A stretch of 64,000 nt of DNA, taken from positions 62,001 to 126,000 of the forward strand of contig CANMIH010000005.1 in NCBI GenBank assembly GCA_947497905.1. Direction: 5' to 3'. The DNA is from an uncultured Pelagimonas sp. Lineage in GTDB: Bacteria; Pseudomonadota; Alphaproteobacteria; Rhodobacterales; Rhodobacteraceae. The notes beneath the pieces are model-generated. The model did no database searches, had not been told where the DNA came from, and was given only the letters and a program-made list of their open reading frames with translations. Each line of letters begins with the position of its first letter. Position 1 is the first letter of the stretch. Position numbers and translations under genes: made by a program. Positions 39,816 through 47,107 of this stretch are shown in pieces.

Positions 39816-41651
39816 ATGACCACAATTTTTGAGACAACCGACGCCGCAAGTGGGGCCGGTACTATCTATTCAATGTCCATTGGAGACGTGTTTACCGGGA
39901 CACTTGCCGGAGATACTGATGCGGTGGATGCGGTCCAGTTGGATCTTGAAGCAGGCATAACCTATACAATTTCTGTGTCCGGTCTTTTTGCCGGGATGAA
40001 TACCGGATTTTTCGGCCTATCCAACTTTGATAGCTCAATCAATTATCAATTTGTAAAATACGCGACAGGCTTAACTTTCGGAAATTTGGGGGGCTTGGTT
40101 TCGTCGGCCCCCTCATATTATGCACTCACGATCACTGCCCCTACTTCCGGCACCTACCTGTTACAACTCAATGACAATGGCGATGCCGCAGCAGGCGCCT
40201 ATTCTGTTGCTGTGACCGAAGGCGCATACAAGGCATCCCCGATCACTTTGTTTGCAGATACAATTACCGCTGAGCCGACAGGTACGGTGATCGACCTTCT
40301 TGCTGGAAACGATACCTTCCATGGACAGGCAGGCGAAGATGAAGCGCGCGGCAACGACGGCGACGATTGTTTGATGGGAGGAGACGGTCAAGACAGTCTG
40401 TTTGGTGCGGCCCATAACGACAAACTTTACGGCGAGCTGGGAAATGACCTTCTTTCGGGGGGCACCGGGAATGACACCATGTTTGGTGGAGACGGCAATG
40501 ACACCATCTCCGGAAACGATGGCGCGGACACCGGTTACGGGGACGCCGACGATGACAATCTCTCTGGCGGAGCAGGTGACGACAGCCTTCACGGAGGAAC
40601 AGGGAACGATACTCTCAACGGGGGCCAAGATAACGATCTGCTGCGCGGTGAAGAGGGCAATGACCTGATCGATGGTGGACTAGGTAACGATGTTCTCAAC
40701 GGCGGTATCGGCAGCGACACGCTCACAGGGGGCAACGATTCAGATACCCTTTGGGGCGGCGATGCGGATGATTTCCTCTACGGTCAGTTCGGCAATGATG
40801 ATCTCAACGGTGATCTTGGCGCAGATCTGCTGAGTGGTGGGATCGGAGACGACACCCTCAACGGGGGCGAAGGAAACGACAGCCTTACTGGAGATGATGG
40901 GCAGGATTTGCTTTACGGTGATGCTGGAGACGATGAGCTTGCTGGCGGCGCAGGAAACGACAGTCTTCATGGGGGCAACGACAATGACACGCTGACTGGT
41001 GGCGCTGGTAACGACGTCCTACGTGGAGACGATGGTCTAGACCAAATTGATGGCGGCATCGGCTCAGACCTGATCAATGGAGGCGGCGGCAGCGACACAC
41101 TTTCCGGCGGGGATGGCGCCGATACAATGGTCGGTGGCGACGCTGATGACTTTATCTACGGACAGTTTGGCACAGATGAGCTGAACGGCGGCGCCGGCAA
41201 TGATGTTCTTCTAGGAGGAAGTGGGGCCGACACTGTGCGTGGCGATGCCGGCAATGATACGCTGAACGGAGACGCCGGCGACGATCTGCTGAATGGTGGC
41301 GCCAATGACGATTCCATCGTCGGCGGATCAGGCAATGACACAATTGTTGGCGGATCGGGGGATGATTTCATATTCGGGCAGCGCGGCAACGACGTCATGT
41401 ATGGTGGAACCGGTGCAGACACCTTCCTCGCCAATCGAATTGATACGGACTATGTGCGCGATTTCGAAGACGGCCTCGACATGATCCAACTGTCTCACCT
41501 TGCCGCGGCATCAAACTATTCGATCACAAGCAATATTGATGGCGATGCTGTTATTCAGGTCGACGGGGCCGACGTTATGGTGCTTCGTGATATTCTGGAA
41601 GCAGACATCACGGCCGCAGATATCAATGCAGGGGCATTGATCTTGGTATAA
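39816..41651 (+). CDS. RTX calcium-binding protein with N-terminal PPC-like domain
   Basis: A 611-residue protein secreted by a type I system. Residues about 20-140 resemble a pre-peptidase C-terminal domain (GDVFTGTLAGDTDAVDAVQL and later GTYLLQLND). Residues about 160-540 are nonapeptide GGxGxDxLx calcium repeats in several blocks. The last 60 residues (DFEDGLDMIQL onward) form the uncleaved secretion signal. There is no signal peptide. No toxin or enzyme domain is present, so an adhesin or surface-layer role is likely. No type I exporter lies nearby. AGAGGTAA precedes the ATG. Confidence 0.88.
   Translation: MTTIFETTDAASGAGTIYSMSIGDVFTGTLAGDTDAVDAVQLDLEAGITYTISVSGLFAGMNTGFFGLSNFDSSINYQFVKYATGLTFGNLGGLVSSAPSYYALTITAPTSGTYLLQLNDNGDAAAGAYSVAVTEGAYKASPITLFADTITAEPTGTVIDLLAGNDTFHGQAGEDEARGNDGDDCLMGGDGQDSLFGAAHNDKLYGELGNDLLSGGTGNDTMFGGDGNDTISGNDGADTGYGDADDDNLSGGAGDDSLHGGTGNDTLNGGQDNDLLRGEEGNDLIDGGLGNDVLNGGIGSDTLTGGNDSDTLWGGDADDFLYGQFGNDDLNGDLGADLLSGGIGDDTLNGGEGNDSLTGDDGQDLLYGDAGDDELAGGAGNDSLHGGNDNDTLTGGAGNDVLRGDDGLDQIDGGIGSDLINGGGGSDTLSGGDGADTMVGGDADDFIYGQFGTDELNGGAGNDVLLGGSGADTVRGDAGNDTLNGDAGDDLLNGGANDDSIVGGSGNDTIVGGSGDDFIFGQRGNDVMYGGTGADTFLANRIDTDYVRDFEDGLDMIQLSHLAAASNYSITSNIDGDAVIQVDGADVMVLRDILEADITAADINAGALILV
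40305..41440 (+). repeat. RTX nonapeptide-coding repeats
   Basis: Many 27-base units coding GGxGNDxLx or close variants, arranged in blocks broken by DFLYGQFGNDDLNG-type segments that themselves recur at about 40770 and 41150. The units are degenerate at DNA level, so they are protein repeats rather than a recent DNA expansion. Confidence 0.85.
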
Positions 41652-41724
41652 ATCTCACTGAGATCTAAGAGGCCGCCAATCAAAAAAGGGTATCGGCGCA
41701 AAGTCCATTGTCTCTTAATCTTGG

Positions 41725-41751
41725 AAAAGGCCTCCCAAGGGGGCCTTTTCA
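41725..41751. terminator. Bidirectional terminator between RTX and YeeE genes
   Basis: A 9-bp stem GAAAAGGCC / GGCCTTTTC with a 9-base loop. A-rich on one arm and T-rich on the other, it serves the convergent RTX and YeeE genes. Confidence 0.75.
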
Positions 41752-41780
41752 CACTTACGTCACTTCGACACCTGACAACG

Positions 41781-42371
41781 TTACTCAGCCGGGGTGCCTT
41801 GCGGCTGTTTTTCTCCGGTTAAGGTCTCTGGCAACACAAAAGCCACCAGAACAAAGACCGCGCCCAGAACAATGCCCAGAATATCGCCGGACATGGCAAA
41901 CAGCCCGTCAAACTTTGAGCCGGGTACCGTGCCAAGGGTGACTTTACCTCCCAGAACCTTGTCCAGTAGGCCCGAGGCTTTCCACGACGGGTAGGTTACC
42001 ATATAGGCCGCTGCGCCCAGCAGACCGCCCGCGATAAAGAACAGCGCGTCTTTGCGCCCCGATGCAGCGGCGCATACGCCGGTGCCGGGACAAAACCCCG
42101 AGGCGGCCCAACCTGCGCCCAGCATCAGTCCTCCGATAAACACCCCGACATAGGCGGTTTTCACGCTCATATGGGCCACATCCACAAAACCCGCCATTTG
42201 CCCCGCAAACATCAGGATCGACCCGGTGCCGATGGCCAGAAGGATGGTTTTCATCAACCGCACACGCCGCAAGGTCAGCATGCCGGTGATCACATTGGGG
42301 TTGGTCGCACCAACCCGGTCCAGCACTGCGCCAAAGGCGGCCCCAATCACAATCGCTAGTAAGATCTGCAT
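41781..42371 (-). CDS. YeeE/YedE-family sulfur transporter subunit (second)
   Basis: A 196-residue inner-membrane protein with about five helices and the family cysteine motif GFCPGTGVCAAASGR near residue 92. Members import thiosulfate or related sulfur species. It follows its paralogue after three bases, so the two half-size proteins are likely paired subunits equivalent to one full-size YeeE. The end is near a bidirectional terminator. Confidence 0.85.
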   Translation of the reverse strand: MQILLAIVIGAAFGAVLDRVGATNPNVITGMLTLRRVRLMKTILLAIGTGSILMFAGQMAGFVDVAHMSVKTAYVGVFIGGLMLGAGWAASGFCPGTGVCAAASGRKDALFFIAGGLLGAAAYMVTYPSWKASGLLDKVLGGKVTLGTVPGSKFDGLFAMSGDILGIVLGAVFVLVAFVLPETLTGEKQPQGTPAE

Positions 42372-42374
42372 GGA

Positions 42375-42923
42375 TCAGCCCTTTCTATACATCAGCATGG
42401 CGGTGGGAATGGCGGCGGCAAAAGCGCCGGCGGCAAAGATATAGCCCGAAACAGCGGTTTGCATCATGCCGGACATCATATGGCCCGAGGTACAGCCCCC
42501 CGCCAGACGCGCGCCATAGAGCACAATAAAGCCGCCCAGAAAGGCCACCGCATAGCGGGCCATGGGCGTCTCGCCAAAATTGTCTTCCCAGATCTGCGGC
42601 AGACGGCGTTCTTCGGCATCGATGCCTCCTCGGCTGAGCGCAGAGAGCGCCGCACCAATCGCCATCGCGACCACAAACACAAAGCTGTAGTTCAGCGGGT
42701 TTGAGGCGTTCTTGGCATACTTGCCGTTCGACTTGGCCATATAGGCGTTGGTCGAGGTATAGCCCTCTTCGGTTTGAGTGATGAACTCAGGGTTTGCCAC
42801 ATCCGCGACGATCCCATTGAGAATGACAAACTGGGTCGAAACGCCAATCGGCTTGACCAGCAAGACGGCGGCAAAGAAGACGAGCCCCAACAGCACGCCC
42901 CCAAGTTTCCAATCGAGTGTCAT
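42375..42923 (-). CDS. YeeE/YedE-family sulfur transporter subunit (first)
   Basis: A 182-residue inner-membrane protein with a long hydrophilic loop after helix 1 and the family motif GARLAGGCTSGHMMSGM near 137-153, whose cysteine is expected to handle sulfur. It is the first gene of a two-gene unit. A large inverted repeat overlaps its ribosome site, suggesting repression by a dimeric regulator. The role in thiosulfate uptake is inferred from the family. Confidence 0.85.
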   Translation of the reverse strand: MTLDWKLGGVLLGLVFFAAVLLVKPIGVSTQFVILNGIVADVANPEFITQTEEGYTSTNAYMAKSNGKYAKNASNPLNYSFVFVVAMAIGAALSALSRGGIDAEERRLPQIWEDNFGETPMARYAVAFLGGFIVLYGARLAGGCTSGHMMSGMMQTAVSGYIFAAGAFAAAIPTAMLMYRKG

Positions 42924-42931
42924 GGTGACGC

Positions 42932-42970
42932 TCCTTCATATTTCACATTCCGCATGTGATATATGAAGGA
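42932..42970. promoter_or_regulatory. Large inverted repeat overlapping the YeeE ribosome site
   Basis: Arms of 17 bases (42932-42948 and 42954-42970) with one mismatch around a 5-base centre. The arm nearer the gene contains most of the AAGGAG ribosome site, nine bases before the start. It may be an operator for an ArsR-type sulfur regulator, or an mRNA hairpin that hides the ribosome site. No regulator gene is adjacent. Confidence 0.6.
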
Positions 42971-43019
42971 TGACCGCATTGATCTGACCTAGATCAAAAA
43001 CATCTAATTTATGGAATAC

Positions 43020-44267
43020 TTACAGCAGCGCCATCAACCTGGCCTTTTCCCCCATATCATCGGGCCTTGAAATGGCATCGGCCAGGGCTTCAAGAGAGTG
43101 GATAGAGTGCCCGGCGCGAAAGCTGTCGACATGGGGCAGCATGGTGCGAATACCAGTGGCTTTGGGGGCAAACCCATCCCAACGCAGCAAGGGATTGAGC
43201 CAGATCAGTCGCCGCGAGGACAGGTGCAGGCGCTCCATCTCTTTGCTCAAGTCCTCGGGCGCCCCCCGCTCAAGCCCATCGGTGATCAGCAAGACAACCG
43301 CGCCCTGCCCCATAACCCGGCGGCTCCAGTCGCGGTTGAACGCATGTAGGCAATCGCCAATCCGCGTGCCCCCTTCCCAGTCCTGCGCCTCAGATCCCGC
43401 CGCTTTCAGCGCGGCATCCACATCCCGGGTCGCAAGATGACGGGTGATGTTTGTCAGTCGCGTACCAAAGGTGAAGGCATGCACCTTGGCCCAGCCCGCG
43501 CCCTTTTCGTTGGCCACCGCATGCAGAAAGTGCAGCACCATGCGGGAATATTGGCTCATAGATCCCGAGATATCACAGAGCACCACAAGGTTGGGCCAGC
43601 GCAGGCGGGGTTTGGCGCGGGCAATATCGCGCAACTCACCCCCACGCCGCATCGCGACCCGCAAGGTGCGTCGGTGGTCAATACGTTTGCCCTGAACAGC
43701 CGCCTGTGACCGGCGTGATTCAATTGGCTTCACTGGCAGCGTTAGGCGCGCGATCATGCGTTTGGCCTGAGCCATTTCTTCGGTCGACATCTGTTCAAAA
43801 TCAAGCGTGCGCAGACGTTCTTCGGCGGAAATGGTCAGCGAGGCATCCACCTCGATCTGGGTGCTTTCTTGCTCTTCCTCCTGCGGCACCTCGGGCAAGT
43901 GATCGCCCAAAAGCGCCTGAGCCGCGCGTTTCTCACCAGCCTGCGCGGCCTTCTCTTCCTGAACACCACGAATGCTGGGCAGCATCATCGACATCATATG
44001 TTCCAGATAGCGCGGATCGCGCCAGTACAACCGAAAAATCTGGGCATAGATGATCCTGTGCTCGGGACGGTTCACGAAACAGGCATGCAGGGTCCAATAG
44101 AAATCCATGCGGTCGGAAAAGCCCGCCGCCTCAACCGCGCGAATGGCATCAATCACCCGCCCAGGCCCAACCGGCAAACCTGCACGACGTAAGGCGCGCG
44201 CGAAATGGATGATGTTCTGCGCCAGGCGCGGGTTGTCGGGCAGCTCAAGAGGGATCTGTTCAGCCAC
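43020..44267 (-). CDS. VWA protein of the CoxE family
   Basis: A 415-residue cytoplasmic protein. The N-terminal helical region (about 15-200) is followed by a VWA domain with the metal motif DISGSMSQYSRM near 238, and TDGLERGAPEDL later. CoxE-type proteins work with a MoxR ATPase in maturing or remodelling metalloenzymes. The GTG at 44267 is preferred; a TTG two codons upstream is possible. It lies 54 bases downstream of the MoxR gene. Confidence 0.85.
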   Translation of the reverse strand: MAEQIPLELPDNPRLAQNIIHFARALRRAGLPVGPGRVIDAIRAVEAAGFSDRMDFYWTLHACFVNRPEHRIIYAQIFRLYWRDPRYLEHMMSMMLPSIRGVQEEKAAQAGEKRAAQALLGDHLPEVPQEEEQESTQIEVDASLTISAEERLRTLDFEQMSTEEMAQAKRMIARLTLPVKPIESRRSQAAVQGKRIDHRRTLRVAMRRGGELRDIARAKPRLRWPNLVVLCDISGSMSQYSRMVLHFLHAVANEKGAGWAKVHAFTFGTRLTNITRHLATRDVDAALKAAGSEAQDWEGGTRIGDCLHAFNRDWSRRVMGQGAVVLLITDGLERGAPEDLSKEMERLHLSSRRLIWLNPLLRWDGFAPKATGIRTMLPHVDSFRAGHSIHSLEALADAISRPDDMGEKARLMALL

Positions 44268-44321
44268 GGGCAAACCCTGGGCTCTGTCTCACCACCCCAA
44301 GATTTTCAATCAGACGAGACA

Positions 44322-45230
44322 TCAGGCCACTTCGACCGCTTGCTTGGCCTCTTCCAAAAGTCGAGCGGCCTCGGATCCTTGAAGTTTGGCAATGTCGTCC
44401 TGATACTTCAGGATCGCGCCGAGCGTATCCGAGATCACCTCGGGCGAGAGATCAATCACATCCAGGGCAAGCAGACATTTGGCCCAGTCGATGGTTTCGG
44501 CCACACCCGGTTTTTTGAACAGGTCCTCCGTGCGCAGCGCCTGAACAAAGCTGACAATTTGGCGCGACAGGGTGTCGGCCACCTCAGGCGCGCGTGCGGT
44601 CAGAATCTCAACCTCACGGGCGAAATCGGGATAATCGACCCAATGGTACAAACAGCGCCGTTTGAGCGCATCATGCACTTCGCGGGTGCGGTTTGAGGTG
44701 AGGATCACAATCGGCGGCTCAGGCGCCTTGATGGTGCCGATCTCGGGAATCGTGACCTGAAAATCTGACAGTGCCTCAAGAAGGAAGGCTTCAAACGGCT
44801 CATCCGTACGATCCAACTCATCAATCAGCAAAATAGGCGCGCCGTTCTCATCGGGGCGCATCGCTTGCAACAGGGGACGTTCGATCAGGAAATCTGAACT
44901 GAACAGCTCGGCGTTTAAGGCACCCCGATCCGCGTTCCCCTGCGCCTCGGCGGTGCGAATGGCGATCATTTGCGCCGGAAAGTTCCATTCATACACAGCA
45001 CTCGAGGCATCAAGGCCTTCGTAGCATTGCAACCGGATCAACCGTCGCCCCAGCATCAGAGCCAGCGCTTTGGCAATCTCGGTCTTCCCAACGCCTGCCT
45101 CGCCCTCCAGAAACAAAGGTCGCCCCAGCCGCAGCGACAAAAACACCACCGTCGCCAGCGCCCGACCACAGACATATCCTGTCTGAGCGAGTTGTGCCTG
45201 CACCTCGTCAATTGATGTGGGTAAACTCAT
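44322..45230 (-). CDS. MoxR-family AAA ATPase (CoxD-like)
   Basis: A 302-residue AAA+ chaperone-like ATPase. Walker A GEAGVGKTEIAK (43-54), Walker B LLIDELDR, sensor 1 ILTSNRTRE and the C-terminal lid are present. It pairs with the downstream CoxE-type VWA gene. In carbon monoxide dehydrogenase loci such pairs insert the active-site metal; no coxMSL genes are visible here, so the client is unknown. GGAGGAG precedes the ATG. Confidence 0.9.
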   Translation of the reverse strand: MSLPTSIDEVQAQLAQTGYVCGRALATVVFLSLRLGRPLFLEGEAGVGKTEIAKALALMLGRRLIRLQCYEGLDASSAVYEWNFPAQMIAIRTAEAQGNADRGALNAELFSSDFLIERPLLQAMRPDENGAPILLIDELDRTDEPFEAFLLEALSDFQVTIPEIGTIKAPEPPIVILTSNRTREVHDALKRRCLYHWVDYPDFAREVEILTARAPEVADTLSRQIVSFVQALRTEDLFKKPGVAETIDWAKCLLALDVIDLSPEVISDTLGAILKYQDDIAKLQGSEAARLLEEAKQAVEVA

Positions 45231-45437
45231 TGCTGCTCCTCCTGCCCCAAGAGGTGCAGAGCTAAGCCAGATCGGTCAATAGCGCCAAGGTCGCAGTTCC
45301 CTTGCTTTTATTGGTGTCACGTTGACGCCCATTCAAGGGAATGGCATGATTCGAGCAAGCAAAGGCACAGGGGCCAACCCTGGCCATCCATCCGGCGGAC
45401 GAGCAGATATGCCAAACCATCAGGCGGAGGCGCAGCA

Positions 45438-46472
45438 ATGCGCATAACCGCAGTCACATGCGTGAAAAACGAAGGCCCTTTCCTTTTGGAATGGATCGCC
45501 TTCAATCGCCTTATCGGCGTTACTGATTTTCTATTTTATTCAAACGATTGCACTGACGGGACCGACCATCTTCTGGATGCATTGGCCAAACGTGGCGATG
45601 TGGTGCATCTGGCCAATCCGGCAAAGACCCGCAAATACCAGATGGAGGCACTCAAACACGCGGCAGATCAGCCTGTCGTGACAGAGGCCGATTGGGTCTG
45701 GGTGGCGGATGTGGATGAGTTTCTGAACATCCATGTGGGGGATCATACCATCCCTGCCCTGATCGAGGCCTGCGGCACCCCGGACGCGATCAGTGTCACG
45801 TTTCAGTTCTTCGCCAATTGCGGCATCGAGGGTTTCGAAGATCGGCCAGTCATTGAACAATTCACCCGCTCGCACAATCCTGACCTCTGGTGCGCTGACA
45901 CTGCGATCGAGGTTAAGACCCTGACCCGCAAAGGATTTCCTTTGCAGTACTTCGGAGCCCACCGACCGTTTTTTCGCGACAAAATCGTCGACAAAGCAAA
46001 CTGGCCTCGGTGGACCGATGGCTCGGGCCAGAATGTGCCACACAAGTTTCTGGTTGCCGCCATTCCCCGTCGGGTGCGCAAATTCCCCGCCGCAGGCGTG
46101 CGCAGATTTGCCACGCTCAATCATTATGCCCTGCGTTCGCTCGACAGCTATCTGGTCAAAAGTGACCGCGGCGACGTCAATCGCGAGAACCGGGATCTTG
46201 CAGAAGGATATTGGTCAGAGCGCAATGATCCCGCCTGGGAAGACCTTTCAGTGCACCGCTATCTTCCCGATCTAAAGGCCGCATTGGCGGAGCTCAAGTC
46301 AGACCCGGAGATTGCGAAGCTCCACGACGAAACCGTACGCCTGCATCTCGCCAAACGAGACGCGCTCATGGCGACGCCTGAGTTTGTCGCGCTATACGAC
46401 CGTCTCAAATCCCTGCCACCCTACCCGCCCGAAGAATGGGCATTGATGAGAGAACTGGGGTTGGCGGAATGA
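45438..46472 (+). CDS. Glycosyltransferase, family-2-like (Glyco_tranf_2_4), copy 1
   Basis: A 344-residue cytoplasmic glycosyltransferase with a GT-A fold. The N-terminus TAVTCVKNEGPFLLEW and SNDCTDGTDHLLDAL bind nucleotide sugar, DVDEF near residue 91 holds the DxD-type metal site, and NHYALRSLDSYLVK closes the domain. It is related to the two further copies downstream. GGAGG precedes the ATG. Its stop overlaps the next start (ATGA), so the operon is translationally coupled. The acceptor is unknown; surface polysaccharide is likely. Confidence 0.87.
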   Translation: MRITAVTCVKNEGPFLLEWIAFNRLIGVTDFLFYSNDCTDGTDHLLDALAKRGDVVHLANPAKTRKYQMEALKHAADQPVVTEADWVWVADVDEFLNIHVGDHTIPALIEACGTPDAISVTFQFFANCGIEGFEDRPVIEQFTRSHNPDLWCADTAIEVKTLTRKGFPLQYFGAHRPFFRDKIVDKANWPRWTDGSGQNVPHKFLVAAIPRRVRKFPAAGVRRFATLNHYALRSLDSYLVKSDRGDVNRENRDLAEGYWSERNDPAWEDLSVHRYLPDLKAALAELKSDPEIAKLHDETVRLHLAKRDALMATPEFVALYDRLKSLPPYPPEEWALMRELGLAE

Positions 46473-47107
46473 AACGGGTAAAATGCGTCAACCTCGGCCT
46501 GCCGAAAAGTGGGACAACCACACTCGCACATGCCTTGAGCGAAGCGGGCTGGCTGGCGGCCGATCATAAAGTGCGCCGAGCCCAAAGCACCAAGCCGGGA
46601 CTGGCGGGCACCTACATCGGTCATCAGCTCTTCAAAGGGCATTTCAACAGCGGCAATCCCTTTGAATTTCTTGATCTGTATGACGCACTGACCGAAATCA
46701 ATGCCTTGAACGGGCCGGTATCCATCTGGCCTCAATGTGACTATGCGCTGATCAAATCCATGCGCATGGCCCGCCCCGGTCTCAGCTTTGTTGCAACATG
46801 GCGTCCGCCCGAAGATATGGCCGACAGCATGCGCCGCTGGAATAATCTGGGGGTGGACCGTCTGCCCAATGGCAACATGCCCGGCATGCCTCATGGATTT
46901 GGCAAAACAGATGCTGAATTGATCACTTGGATCGAGGGCCACTACGACATGCTGCGCGATCTTTTTGGCGATGATCCGCGGTATCTCGAACTGGATGTGA
47001 CCGCAGACGACGCCCCAAACAAATTAGGGGCTCATCTCGGCATTGAGATCCCGTGGTGGGGCAAAAAAAATGTAAATACCGAAACACCATGGACCAAAAC
47101 AGACTGA
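46469..47107 (+). CDS. Sulfotransferase-family protein
   Basis: A 212-residue protein with the PAPS 5'-phosphosulfate loop LGLPKSGTTTLA (K13, S14, G15, T16) at the N-terminus, the hallmark of sulfotransferases. The C-terminal part contains ELDVTADDAPNKLGAHL, which fits the family. It would transfer sulfate to a sugar or other acceptor. It overlaps both neighbours (ATGA with copy 1 upstream, TGATG with the fusion downstream), so it is made together with two glycosyltransferases. Confidence 0.82.
   Translation: MKRVKCVNLGLPKSGTTTLAHALSEAGWLAADHKVRRAQSTKPGLAGTYIGHQLFKGHFNSGNPFEFLDLYDALTEINALNGPVSIWPQCDYALIKSMRMARPGLSFVATWRPPEDMADSMRRWNNLGVDRLPNGNMPGMPHGFGKTDAELITWIEGHYDMLRDLFGDDPRYLELDVTADDAPNKLGAHLGIEIPWWGKKNVNTETPWTKTD

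Noticed and set aside
40305-41440. CRISPR-like repeats
   Set aside because: The repeats are in frame, code glycine-aspartate nonapeptides, vary in sequence and have no spacers; they are RTX repeats.
45231-45437. A tRNA or small RNA between the MoxR and glycosyltransferase genes
   Set aside because: No cloverleaf, terminator or conserved motif could be found in the 207 bases.
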